DNA from: F23-B02 sp963610045 | GTDB taxonomy: Bacteria; Bacillota; Clostridia; Oscillospirales; Oscillospiraceae | Direction: 5' to 3' | Length of the DNA: 26,074 bases | Assembly: GCA_963610045.1 (NCBI GenBank) | Contig: CAVDMS010000016.1 | Coordinates: 1-26,074, forward strand | Shown: piece after piece, positions 6,222 through 13,850 of the stretch | Numbering within the stretch: position 1 is the first letter of the stretch | Layout: every line of letters begins with the position of its first letter | Position numbers and translations under genes: made by a program | The notes under the pieces: model-generated | Databases searched by the model: none | What the model was told of the DNA's origin: nothing | The model's input: the letters and a program-made list of their open reading frames with translations, nothing else

Positions 6222-8534
6222 TCAATCGGGTGCGACAAAGGGCGTGGTCTCAACATCCGGATACAGGCTGTGGTCATAGCGCCAGTATTGCGGGCTGAGC
6301 GGCTCAAGGTCGGAATTCATCTTCATAAAGCAGCGGTAGTGCTGCGGACCGACGTTGCAGGGGTCGAAGTGGTACCAGCCCGTGCCGAGGTTCACAAGGC
6401 ACCAGAAGTGCTGGGTCTTGCCGTTTAGACGCTCGACCGAGAGGAGCTGGCAGTCTATCTTTTCAAGCATACAGTACGATGCGGCGTAGAAGGTGTAGCA
6501 GTCGCCGACGCCTTGGGTTATGCCCCTGTACGCCTCACCGTACAGGTCCTCCTTATTCGAGGTGCCCGTGTAAATGATGTGGTCGTAGCAGTAGTTGAAT
6601 ATCGCATACGCCTGCTCCGTCGGGGTCATGCCGTCGGTGAATATCTCGGCGAACACCTCGTCGATGGCGGCGTCAAGCTGCTCACGGCTGATGGTGCGCT
6701 CCACGAAAGTGTACTGCACCGTGACGCTGCTCGAATTGCCGTTCTCGTCCGTTGCGGTGTAGGTGACGGGGTAGGTGCCGGGGGTCTTTGCATCGACCTT
6801 GGACTTGTCCACGGTGAGCTTGGGTTCGGGGTCTGCGTTATCGGTCGCAAAGACCTCCTTGAAGTACGCCACGGCTTCGCCCACATAGCAGGTGCGGTCT
6901 ATTGCGGCGTATATGACGGGTGCGGTCTTGTCGGGTGCGATGACCGCCACGGCGTTCACCTTCGTCTCGTTGCCGCTGCGGTCTCTGAGGATGATGACAA
7001 CGTCCTGCCTGCCCTCGGTGTCCCAGTCGGGTTCGGTCTCAAAGCGAGCCGTCACACGGCTCATGTCCATGACGTTCGTAACGAAGTTTATCGCATCGCA
7101 GTAGTAGCCCGTGGAGCAGGGACATTCGATGCCCTCCGCCGTGGGTGCGGTCGTGTCCTTCACCACCGCCGCAACGGTGACGCTGTTTTCGCCGCTCGTC
7201 AGCACGACCTCGTGCGCTCCGAGCTCCGTGAGCGAGAAGGTCTGGCTCTGCATCTTATATCCGGCGTAGCCGCTGAGCTTTGCGAGGATGTCCGCCTCCG
7301 TCGCTTCGGCGTTCTGCGCCTCAAATTCGATCATCTCGTCGCAGATGACGGCAGTCGTCTGCACCTCGGTCTTGTTGCCGCCGAGGTCGGTCGCCTCGAT
7401 CGTGCAGGGAACGGTCCCCACCGTCGAGGTCGCAGGCTCGTTTGCAAGCTCATAGCTCACCGCCGTTGCGTCGTCACAGCCGAGGACGAAGTCGTCGGGG
7501 GTCAAGGTGCCGCCCTTGAGTACCGCCGCCGGCACCGCATCGGGCTTCGGCGCAACGGTATCGACGACCTTGAGCGTCGAGTCATAGGTCTTGCCGTCGA
7601 ACTCGACGCTGACCTTGTACTCGCCCGGAACGTCCCACTTTATATCGTCGCCGTCGAGATCGGTCACGAGCTTTGCATCCTCACGCTCGACGACCATGAA
7701 GTCCTCAAGCTTCGGATGGGGAGTTCCCGCCTCGTACTCCACGACGTCGGCAGCGCCCAGTATCGTGACCTTGACGTTTAAGGTCCTTGAGTTTCCGTTT
7801 TCGTCGGACAGCTCCACCGCCGCCTTGTACACTCCGGCGGTGCCGAAGCTCGGCTGAGCCTTCCACTTCGCCGTGACCTTAGTCGCGTCTTTAACGTCCT
7901 TGACCGCCGCCATGGGTCCGATCTCGTCGTCTATCGTGATGACGGGGTCGGCGCTTTTGGCTTCGGGCGCTTTTGTATCACGCACGATGAGCAGCACCTT
8001 GCGCTCCTTGCCGTCCGCCTTGACGGTGAGGACATAGCTTCCCTCGTCAGTTAGGCTCACGTCGGGCTTTGTGACGTAGCTTGCCTTGCCGCCGTCTTTA
8101 AGGAACGCCGATGCGTCGGGCGCACCGTCGCCAAGCTCGGCGCAGACCCACAGGCGGAAGCCGCCGTAGATCACGAACACTACGAACACGGTGATTATCG
8201 CCAGCGCCGCAATAACGCAGAGCAAAACGACCGCCCACTTGGGCAGCTTCTTTTTGCCCTCCGGCTTTTCCTTTTTCGGCTTATCCTTCTTTGATTTTTT
8301 CTTTTTCGGCTCGGCGGGCTTTTCCGGCTCCTCCGACCCTTCGTCCTGCGATTTTTCCGCAGGCTTTTCCTTTGCCTCCTCGTCGTAAAGTCCCATTACG
8401 ACACGGGCCTTCTTTGCAGCGGACCTCTCCGCCGCCGCTCTCGCTGCGGCAGCCTTTGCCTTTTTCTCGGCCTCGGCAGCTTCAAGCGCCCTTTCTTCGG
8501 CAATAATATCGTCAATGTTGAACTCTTCGCTCAA
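6222..8534 (-). CDS. Membrane-anchored multi-Ig-like transglutaminase-like protein heading the dlt-like operon
   Basis: 770 residues from TTG at 8534, chosen because an ideal AGGAGG lies just upstream; the longer frame to 8606 would run into the promoter. In order: a charged Ala/Lys/Glu-rich cytoplasmic segment (1-98), one membrane helix (about 100-124), about six Ig-like repeats outside the cell (about 135-620) separated by DTKAP, DTVAP, DTTAP and DKTAP linkers typical of DUF5011/HYR-type domains, and a transglutaminase-like domain (about 630-770). The papain-like triad is visible: Cys679 (GVGDCYTF), His709 (TQHFWCLV) and Asp724 (WYHFDPCN). Such domains may cross-link or cleave peptide or isopeptide bonds. 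Its stop lies 2 nt before the ligase ATG, so it is the first gene of the operon. Substrate unknown; wall peptides or proteins are candidates. Confidence 0.88.
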   Translation of the reverse strand: MSEEFNIDDIIAEERALEAAEAEKKAKAAAARAAAERSAAKKARVVMGLYDEEAKEKPAEKSQDEGSEEPEKPAEPKKKKSKKDKPKKEKPEGKKKLPKWAVVLLCVIAALAIITVFVVFVIYGGFRLWVCAELGDGAPDASAFLKDGGKASYVTKPDVSLTDEGSYVLTVKADGKERKVLLIVRDTKAPEAKSADPVITIDDEIGPMAAVKDVKDATKVTAKWKAQPSFGTAGVYKAAVELSDENGNSRTLNVKVTILGAADVVEYEAGTPHPKLEDFMVVEREDAKLVTDLDGDDIKWDVPGEYKVSVEFDGKTYDSTLKVVDTVAPKPDAVPAAVLKGGTLTPDDFVLGCDDATAVSYELANEPATSTVGTVPCTIEATDLGGNKTEVQTTAVICDEMIEFEAQNAEATEADILAKLSGYAGYKMQSQTFSLTELGAHEVVLTSGENSVTVAAVVKDTTAPTAEGIECPCSTGYYCDAINFVTNVMDMSRVTARFETEPDWDTEGRQDVVIILRDRSGNETKVNAVAVIAPDKTAPVIYAAIDRTCYVGEAVAYFKEVFATDNADPEPKLTVDKSKVDAKTPGTYPVTYTATDENGNSSSVTVQYTFVERTISREQLDAAIDEVFAEIFTDGMTPTEQAYAIFNYCYDHIIYTGTSNKEDLYGEAYRGITQGVGDCYTFYAASYCMLEKIDCQLLSVERLNGKTQHFWCLVNLGTGWYHFDPCNVGPQHYRCFMKMNSDLEPLSPQYWRYDHSLYPDVETTPFVAPD

Positions 8535-8577
8535 AATTTGCCGCCTCCTTTTGTAAAGTGCGGAATTACAACAATAC

Positions 8578-8606
8578 AATATACCATATATCTCTGTCGT
8601 GAACAA
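8578..8606 (-). promoter_or_regulatory. Promoter of the dlt-like operon
   Basis: On the minus strand: TTGTTC (8601-8606), a 17-nt spacer, then TATATT (8578-8583). It lies 44 nt upstream of the TTG start at 8534. It supports that start, because the longer frame would place coding sequence inside the promoter. Confidence 0.72.
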
Positions 8607-8644
8607 TGCTTTTTTGCGCTTTTTCGTCGGGCTTTCGTTAAACG

Positions 8645-8673
8645 TTGAAAATCCCGCCCCGCTGTGCTACAAT
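8645..8673 (+). promoter_or_regulatory. Promoter of the racemase / radical SAM genes
   Basis: TTGAAA (8645-8650), a 17-nt GC-rich spacer, TACAAT (8668-8673), 62 nt before the ATG at 8736. Its -35 box lies 38 nt from the -35 box of the divergent operon promoter, so one regulator could affect both. Confidence 0.75.
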
Positions 8674-8735
8674 ATATTATTCTGATTTGGTCTGCCCTTA
8701 TTTTGCATCGGGCAGGCATCAAAAGGTGATCCTTA

Positions 8736-9473
8736 ATGATAAACGGCAAAAAAGTTATCGGGATCATCGGCGGCATGGGACCCATGGCGACCGCCGATCT
8801 TTTCCGCAAGCTCGTGTCCCTGACCGACGCCGACTCCGACCGTGAGCATATACACGTCCTCATCGACAACGACCCCTCTATCCCCGACCGCACCGACGCC
8901 ATTCTTCACGGCGGCGAATCCCCCGTGCCGCTCATTTGCGCTGCGGCGCATCGGCTCGAAGCGGCGGGAGCGGACGTTCTTATCATGCCCTGCAACACGG
9001 GACATTACTTCCACGAGGAGATAGCCTCCTCCTGCGCCGTGCCGCTTCTGAGCATGCCGGAGGAGACCGCCGCCGCCGTGAAGGAGGCGGGCTTTGATTG
9101 CGTGGGGCTTCTCGCCACCGACGGCAGCGTGAAAACAGACTTTACAGACCGTGCCTTTGAAAAGCACGGCATTAAGCTTCTTCGCCCCGATGCCGAGGGT
9201 CAGGCGGAGGTCATGCGTCTTATATACGACGAGGTGAAATCCGGGCTTACGCCCACGCCCGAACGCCTTTTCCCCACGCTCGACGCCATGAGCGCCGAGG
9301 GTGCGCAGGGCTTCGTCCTCGGCTGCACGGAGCTGCCCATCGCATTCGAGGGCGTCGGCGGCTACCGCTTTATAGACCCCACCGCCATACTCGCCGCCGC
9401 TGCGATAAAGGCCGCAGGCTACGGCGTCAAGAACGGAGCGCAGGAATGTTTTCCAGAGTCTATGTCGAGATAA
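8736..9473 (+). CDS. Aspartate/glutamate racemase family protein
   Basis: 245 residues; ATG at 8736 with AAGGTGA upstream. PLP-independent amino-acid racemase fold with two pseudo-symmetric halves. It has the N-terminal signature IGIIGGMGPMATADLF (8-23), the first catalytic Cys86 in MPCNTGHYF and the second Cys197 in LGCTELP. In the family the two cysteines abstract and return the alpha proton on opposite faces, mostly on aspartate and sometimes glutamate. The enzyme is cytosolic. D-aspartate is used in peptidoglycan cross-bridges of some Firmicutes. Here the gene is divergent from the dlt-like operon and overlaps the radical SAM gene by 28 nt. Supplying a D-amino acid to the DltA-like ligase is a hypothesis. 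Family call is secure; substrate is not. Confidence 0.92.
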   Translation: MINGKKVIGIIGGMGPMATADLFRKLVSLTDADSDREHIHVLIDNDPSIPDRTDAILHGGESPVPLICAAAHRLEAAGADVLIMPCNTGHYFHEEIASSCAVPLLSMPEETAAAVKEAGFDCVGLLATDGSVKTDFTDRAFEKHGIKLLRPDAEGQAEVMRLIYDEVKSGLTPTPERLFPTLDAMSAEGAQGFVLGCTELPIAFEGVGGYRFIDPTAILAAAAIKAAGYGVKNGAQECFPESMSR

Positions 9474-10276
9474 CGAACGTCTGCAACAAAAGCTGCGGCT
9501 TCTGCCACGGCACGAAGCGTGAAAAGCGCTTCATGTCCCCCGACGAGTTTCGGCGCATCTGCGCAGGACTCCGTGGACACACCCGCTACATCTGCCTGCA
9601 CCTTATGGGCGAGCCTCTGCTGCACCCGGAGCTTGAGAAGATCCTCGACATTGCAAAGGAGGAGGGCTTCAAGGTCTGCATAACGACAAACGGCAGCCTG
9701 TCGGACGCACGGGGCGGGCTTCTCTCCGGCGACAGGCTGTATAAGCTCAGCGTATCGCTGCACAGCTTTGAAGAAAACGGCGGCGAGGGGCTTATGCAAT
9801 ACCTCAATTCCGTGTGGAGCCTGTGCGAAAGGCTCTCCGCCGAGGGCGTCATCTGTGCGCTGCGGCTTTGGAACGGCGGCGGCAAGAACTCCAAAAACGG
9901 CGAGATACTCGACTTTCTCCGACGTCACGGTGCCTCCTTTGAGGACACGAAGCGTCCGGGGAGCGTGAAGCTCAAAGACGGCGTTTTCCTTGAAAATGCG
10001 GACGTTTTCGAGTGGCCGGGCATGAGTGCGGACGAGTGCGGGGTGCAGTTTTGCCGGGGTCTGCGTGACCACATCGGCGTTTTGTGCGACGGCACGGTCG
10101 TACCCTGCTGTCTCGACGCCGACGGGGAGCTTGCGCTCGGAAATCTGCTGATGCAGCCTCTTTCCGACATTCTATCCGACAAGAGGGCGCACTCCATCTA
10201 CGACGGCTTTTCCGCACGAAAGCCCGCAGAGGAGCTTTGCCGCCGCTGCGGATATGCGACTCGATTCGGAAAATAG
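9446..10276 (+). CDS. Radical SAM protein with SPASM-like C-terminal Cys cluster
   Basis: 276 residues. ATG at 9446 overlaps the end of the racemase gene by 28 nt, with GGAG upstream, so the two are co-translated. The N-terminus has the [4Fe-4S] radical SAM motif C13-x3-C17-x2-C20 (CNKSCGFC) followed by a glycine-rich HLMGEPLLHPELEKI segment typical of the SAM-binding barrel. The C-terminal part has Cys residues in FCRGL, LCDGTVVPCCLDADGE and ELCRRCGY, the pattern of a SPASM/twitch auxiliary cluster found in peptide-modifying and some anaerobic sulfatase-maturing enzymes. No precursor peptide gene is visible next to it. Function unknown; the partnership with an amino-acid racemase is unusual and is the best clue to its role. 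Confidence 0.88.
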   Translation: MFSRVYVEITNVCNKSCGFCHGTKREKRFMSPDEFRRICAGLRGHTRYICLHLMGEPLLHPELEKILDIAKEEGFKVCITTNGSLSDARGGLLSGDRLYKLSVSLHSFEENGGEGLMQYLNSVWSLCERLSAEGVICALRLWNGGGKNSKNGEILDFLRRHGASFEDTKRPGSVKLKDGVFLENADVFEWPGMSADECGVQFCRGLRDHIGVLCDGTVVPCCLDADGELALGNLLMQPLSDILSDKRAHSIYDGFSARKPAEELCRRCGYATRFGK

Positions 10277-10286
10277 TCATTTTATC

Positions 10287-10315
10287 TTGAAATGGCGGAC
10301 AAAATAGTATAAAAT
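10287..10315 (+). promoter_or_regulatory. Promoter of asnS
   Basis: TTGAAA (10287-10292), a 17-nt spacer, TAAAAT (10310-10315); an overlapping TATAAA begins at 10308. It lies 33 nt upstream of the TTG start at 10348. The leader is too short for a T-box. Confidence 0.6.
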
Positions 10316-10347
10316 ATTTAAATCATTTATTGACGGGAGCGTTCACA

Positions 10348-11742
10348 TTGAAACACACTAAGATAGCGCACATCTATGCCGACGCGCAGAGCTTCGGCGA
10401 TAAGGAAATAACGGTCTGCGGCTGGGCCCGCACCATCCGTGACATGAAGAATTTCGGCTTTATCGAGCTTAACGACGGCTCCTGCTTCAAAAGCCTTCAG
10501 ATAGTTCTCGAACGTGAGAAGCTGAGCAATTACGACGAGATCGCCCGTCAGAACGTCGGCGCCGCATTTATTGCGCACGGCCGCCTCGTGCTTACGCCGG
10601 ACGCAAAGCAGCCCTTTGAGCTTAAAGCGGACGAGGTCGTGCTTGAGGGCGCCTCCACCCCCGACTACCCACTTCAGAAGAAGCGCCACAGCGTCGAATT
10701 TCTGCGCACCATCCAGCACCTGCGTCCGAGGACGAATCTGTTCAGTGCGACCTTCAGAGTGAGAAGCGTCGCAGCGCAGGCGGTCCACGAGTTTTTCCGT
10801 GACAGAGGCTTTATGTATATCCACACGCCCATCATAACCGGCTCCGACTGCGAGGGCGCAGGCGAGATGTTCCGTGTGACGACTCTTGACCTCAACAACC
10901 TGCCCCTGAAGGACGACGGCACGGTCGACGACAGCAAGGACTTCTTCGGCAAGGCGACCAACCTCACCGTTTCGGGTCAGCTCAATGCGGAAAACTTCGC
11001 AATGGCGTTCGGCGACGTGTACACCTTCGGTCCCACCTTCCGTGCCGAGGTCAGCTACACCCAGCGTCATGCGGCGGAATTCTGGATGATAGAGCCGGAG
11101 ATGGCGTTTGCCGACCTCTACGATTACATGGACACCGCCGAGGCGATGGTCAAGTACATCATAAACAGCGTTCTCGAAAAATGCCCGCAGGAGATGGAGT
11201 TCTTTAACTCCTTCGTTGACAAGGGTCTGCTCGACAGGCTGCACAACGTCGTATCCAACGACTTCGGCAGAGTGAGCTACACCGATGCGGTCGATATACT
11301 CATAAAGTCCGGCAAGAAGTTTGACTACCCCGTCAAGTGGGGCATCGACCTTCAGACCGAGCATGAGCGTTACCTCACCGAGGAGGTCTTTAAAAAGCCC
11401 ATATTCGTCACCGACTACCCCAAGGATATCAAGGCGTTTTATATGCGTCTGAACGACGACGGCAAGACCGTCGCCGCAGCGGACTGCCTCGTCCCCGGCA
11501 TCGGCGAGATAATCGGCGGCTCTCAGCGTGAGGAGCGTCTCGACGTTCTCACCGAGCGCATGGCACAGCTCGGACTCAAGGAGGAGGACTACTGGTGGTA
11601 CCTCGACCTGCGCCGCTACGGCTCCTGCCGTCACGCAGGCTTCGGTCTCGGCTTTGAGCGCATGGTCATGTACCTCACCGGCGTGTCAAACATCCGTGAC
11701 GTGGAGCTGCACCCCCGCACCACCGGCAACGCCGATTTCTGA
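10348..11742 (+). CDS. asnS: Asparaginyl-tRNA synthetase
   Basis: 464 residues from TTG at 10348, preceded by GGGAG 8 nt upstream. The resulting N-terminus (KHTKIAHIYADAQSFGDKEI) matches the usual start of AsnS, whereas the upstream TTG at 10330 has no site and adds non-conserved residues. Class IIb synthetase: an N-terminal OB fold for the anticodon (VCGWARTIRDMKNFGFIELN), the GSDCEGAGEMF region, motif 2 around TFRAEVSYTQRHAAEFWMIE, and motif 3 GFGLGFERMVMYLTG near the C-terminus. It charges tRNA-Asn with asparagine in the cytosol. Its presence means Asn-tRNA need not depend only on transamidation. It has its own promoter and is followed by a strong hairpin terminator. Confidence 0.98.
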   Translation: MKHTKIAHIYADAQSFGDKEITVCGWARTIRDMKNFGFIELNDGSCFKSLQIVLEREKLSNYDEIARQNVGAAFIAHGRLVLTPDAKQPFELKADEVVLEGASTPDYPLQKKRHSVEFLRTIQHLRPRTNLFSATFRVRSVAAQAVHEFFRDRGFMYIHTPIITGSDCEGAGEMFRVTTLDLNNLPLKDDGTVDDSKDFFGKATNLTVSGQLNAENFAMAFGDVYTFGPTFRAEVSYTQRHAAEFWMIEPEMAFADLYDYMDTAEAMVKYIINSVLEKCPQEMEFFNSFVDKGLLDRLHNVVSNDFGRVSYTDAVDILIKSGKKFDYPVKWGIDLQTEHERYLTEEVFKKPIFVTDYPKDIKAFYMRLNDDGKTVAAADCLVPGIGEIIGGSQREERLDVLTERMAQLGLKEEDYWWYLDLRRYGSCRHAGFGLGFERMVMYLTGVSNIRDVELHPRTTGNADF

Positions 11743-11748
11743 TACAGC

Positions 11749-11777
11749 AAAAAAGCCGAACCGAGGTTCGGCTTTTT
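11749..11777 (+). terminator. Terminator after asnS
   Basis: A GCCGAAC/GTTCGGC stem with a CGAG loop is extended by A5 and T5 runs (11749-11777). It separates asnS from the YfbR-like gene 20 nt downstream, so the downstream run is either driven by read-through or by a promoter I cannot see. Confidence 0.88.
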
Positions 11778-11796
11778 ATTCGACAAGGAGCGATTT

Positions 11797-12384
11797 ATGA
11801 ACAACGACTTTTTTGCGCTCATATCCCGTATGCGCTACATCCAGCGCTGGAGCCTTATGCGCAACTCGATACAGGAAAACGTCCAGGAACACAGCCACAT
11901 GGTGGCGGTCATCGCCCACGCCCTCGGCGTCATCTCACGGGACGTGTTCGGGAAGGACTGCGACCCCGACGCCTGCGCCGCCGTTGCGCTGTTCCACGAC
12001 GCATCCGAAATTTTAACGGGCGACCTTCCCACCCCGATAAAGTACCACGACAGCGAGATAACGGGAGCCTATCGCAAGGTCGAGGCGCTCGCCTGCGAAA
12101 AGCTTTTAAATATGCTGCCGGCGGAGCTTCGGAATGCCTATGAGCCTATATTAACGGGCGAGGCCGAGAAGCGCTGCCACGCCATAGTGAAGGCGGCCGA
12201 CAAGCTCAGCGCCTACATAAAATGCATTGAGGAGCGCAAGGCGGGCAACAACGAATTTCTCTCCGCCGAAAAGCAGACGCTCGCTGCGATCCGGGACTAC
12301 GCTCTGCCGGAGGCGGACTATTTCCTTGAGCATTTCATCCCTGCATTTGAAAAAACTCTTGACGAACTCGGAAGTATGGAATAA
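11797..12384 (+). CDS. YfbR-like HD-domain 5'-deoxynucleotidase
   Basis: 195 residues against 199 in E. coli YfbR; ATG at 11797 with AAGGAG upstream. It aligns well from end to end. It has RW (17-18), the metal-binding His32 (QEHSH), His67-Asp68 (FHDASE) with Glu71, Asp135 (ADKLSAY), and the family stretch LTGDLPTPIKYHDSEI. YfbR hydrolyses dNMPs to deoxynucleosides in the cytosol using a divalent metal, and helps balance nucleotide pools. It is the first gene of a tight run: its stop TAA overlaps the next ATG by one base. No unusual residues are seen at the active site. Confidence 0.93.
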   Translation: MNNDFFALISRMRYIQRWSLMRNSIQENVQEHSHMVAVIAHALGVISRDVFGKDCDPDACAAVALFHDASEILTGDLPTPIKYHDSEITGAYRKVEALACEKLLNMLPAELRNAYEPILTGEAEKRCHAIVKAADKLSAYIKCIEERKAGNNEFLSAEKQTLAAIRDYALPEADYFLEHFIPAFEKTLDELGSME

Positions 12385-12590
12385 TGGAAAATTCAAAGCT
12401 TAACAGAATAAACGAGCTGGCAAAGCTCGCAAAGGAGCGATCTCTCACCGCCGAGGAGCTGTCGGAGCGTGACGCTCTGCGCCGTGAGTACATAGCGGAG
12501 TGGCGTGAGGGCGCAAAGCAGGTCCTCGACAACACCTACCTCGTGACCCCCGACGGTAAAAAGCATAAGCTGGAGGAGCGCAAAAAATGA
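12384..12590 (+). CDS. DUF896 (YnzC/UPF0291) small cytosolic protein
   Basis: 68 residues. The ATG at 12384 shares its A with the preceding stop (TAATG), and its own stop overlaps the next start as ATGA at 12587. The sequence matches the DUF896 family: N-terminal RINELAKLAKERSLTAEELSER helix pair, LRREYI, then a basic tail with TPDGKKHKLEE. Bacillus YnzC (77 residues) belongs to an SOS-controlled operon and has a helical hairpin; its biochemical role is unknown. No LexA-like box is visible near this gene, so SOS control cannot be claimed here. Confidence 0.93.
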   Translation: MENSKLNRINELAKLAKERSLTAEELSERDALRREYIAEWREGAKQVLDNTYLVTPDGKKHKLEERKK

Positions 12591-13525
12591 GTGCATTCAA
12601 GGTCTGTATAAACGCCGTACTGCCGATATTTCTCATCATGGCGCTCGGCTATGCCGCACGCTGCTGCGGCGCAGTGAAGCGTGAAAGCGTGCCGGGACTC
12701 AATAAGCTGATGTTTCGCTGGTTCATGCCGATCATGCTCTTTAACAGCATTTATAAGTCCGACGTTTCAAGCGTTTTGCAGCCGAAGCTGCTCCTCTTTG
12801 CCACCGGAACGGTGCTTGTCGTGTACTTCCTTTCGTTAGGCTATGTTCTGCTGACCGAAAAGGAAAAGGAGCGGCAAAGCGTCATGGTGCAGGGGCTTTA
12901 CCGCTCAAACTTCGTCATTATCGGGCTGCCGCTTGCGTCCTCGCTCGTCGAGGGTGCAGACCTCGGTCCCGTCGTTCTGCTCATCTCCGTCGTCGTCCCG
13001 ATGTTCAACGCCCTTGCGGTCATAACGCTTGAGGCTATGAGCGGGCGGCGTCTCGGCATCGGCAGACTGCTGCTTGATATTGCGAAAAATCCGCTCATCG
13101 TCGCCGCCGCCGTGGGTCTTGTGTTCCTGTTCACGGGGATAAAGCTGCCGTCCTTCCTCGAAAGCACGATAGGTCAGATCGCCGCCGCAACGAACCCCAT
13201 GCTGCTGTTTTTGCTCGGCGCATTCTTTAAGTTCGACGGTCTGCGGCGCTACACAAAGGAGCTTGTGCAGGTCTGCCTCGGCAGGCTCGTCGTCATCCCC
13301 GGACTTGCGCTCACCGCCGCAATGCTCATCGGCGTGCGGGGCGTGGAGTTTGCCGGAATGATCGCCATATTCGGCTCTGCGACCGCCATTGCCTCGTTTA
13401 CCATGGCGCAGCAGATGGGCGGCGATGCGGAGCTTGCGGGCGACATCGTCGTCGCAACGAGCGCCCTGTGCTGCTTTACCATGTTCGGCTGGGCGATGCT
13501 GTTCAAATCCCTCGGCGTGTTCTGA
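12587..13525 (+). CDS. AEC-family transporter (auxin efflux carrier type permease)
   Basis: 312 residues, about ten membrane helices in two five-helix halves joined by a hydrophilic loop (around residues 150-165). ATG at 12587 overlaps the DUF896 stop by four bases. The first helix AVLPIFLIMALGYAARCCGAV and the LNKLMFRWFMPIMLFNSIY segment are typical of AEC proteins, as are the broken-helix segments with NFVIIGLPLA and FGSATAIASFTMAQQMGG near the centre of each half. Relatives export or exchange organic acids such as malate and malonate; the substrate here is not predictable. It closes the three-gene run and is followed by the terminator at 13626-13666. Confidence 0.93.
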   Translation: MSAFKVCINAVLPIFLIMALGYAARCCGAVKRESVPGLNKLMFRWFMPIMLFNSIYKSDVSSVLQPKLLLFATGTVLVVYFLSLGYVLLTEKEKERQSVMVQGLYRSNFVIIGLPLASSLVEGADLGPVVLLISVVVPMFNALAVITLEAMSGRRLGIGRLLLDIAKNPLIVAAAVGLVFLFTGIKLPSFLESTIGQIAAATNPMLLFLLGAFFKFDGLRRYTKELVQVCLGRLVVIPGLALTAAMLIGVRGVEFAGMIAIFGSATAIASFTMAQQMGGDAELAGDIVVATSALCCFTMFGWAMLFKSLGVF

Positions 13526-13625
13526 TTTGCAGAACCCCAATTCCGATACCGCGTCTTGAGCGGTCTATGTGATCCGAGCTGCGGAAAACACAAATAGCTT
13601 CAGCGTAAGAGGAGCGAAAAGGTTC

Positions 13626-13666
13626 AAAAAAACAGAGGAAATGCAAACGTATTTCCTCTGTTTTTC
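13626..13666. terminator. Terminator after the AEC transporter gene, likely bidirectional
   Basis: A perfect 15-bp AT-rich stem (13628-13642 with 13651-13665) encloses an 8-nt loop. A-runs on the left and T-runs on the right make it usable from both sides, including for transcripts arriving from the rpsI side. The stretch 13526-13625 before it holds nothing I can identify. Confidence 0.85.
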
Positions 13667-13673
13667 GTTTTTA

Positions 13674-13778
13674 CGGGGATAACAAAAGCAGCACGTCGGC
13701 AATAAAAAACTGCCACTCGTGAAGAATGGCAGTTTGAATATAAGCAGATTAACGCTTGCTGAACTGGGGAGCGCGACG
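13674..13778 (-). repeat. Duplicated rpsI tail plus terminator hairpin (copy 1 of 2)
   Basis: This 105-nt segment is nearly identical to 13851-13954. On the minus strand it encodes the last codons of rpsI (RRAPQFSKR then TAA, stop at 13749-13751). One serine codon is AGC instead of TCG. A copy of the rpsI terminator hairpin follows (13707-13735). It lacks everything upstream in rpsI, so it is a non-coding relic. The offset between copies is 176-177 nt. Confidence 0.85.
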
Positions 13779-13825
13779 GGCGAAGCGCCTTCGGCACTTC
13801 GTGACGCAAATGTCCCCACTCACTC

Positions 13826-13843
13826 GCCGACGTAAACGTCGGC
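13826..13843. repeat. Short perfect hairpin between the two rpsI-tail copies
   Basis: GCCGACG (13826-13832), loop TAAA, CGTCGGC (13837-13843). It lies in the roughly 70-nt non-repeated stretch between the two tail copies, and no T-run follows. Its role is unknown. Confidence 0.6.
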
Positions 13844-13850
13844 AACCGTT

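Noticed and set aside
6513..7781. A 422-codon open frame on the plus strand
   Set aside because: It lies wholly antisense to the transglutaminase-like gene, has no ribosome binding site, and its composition is explained by G/C-rich third positions of the real gene.
8535..8606. N-terminal extension of the transglutaminase-like protein from ATG at 8606
   Set aside because: The extension covers the -10 and -35 boxes and the AGGAGG site that serves TTG at 8534.
10277..10347. T-box riboswitch upstream of asnS
   Set aside because: The leader after the promoter is only about 30 nt, far too short, and there is no specifier stem or antiterminator.
10327..11634. A 435-codon open frame on the minus strand
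   Set aside because: Antisense shadow of asnS; no family resemblance and no start signals.
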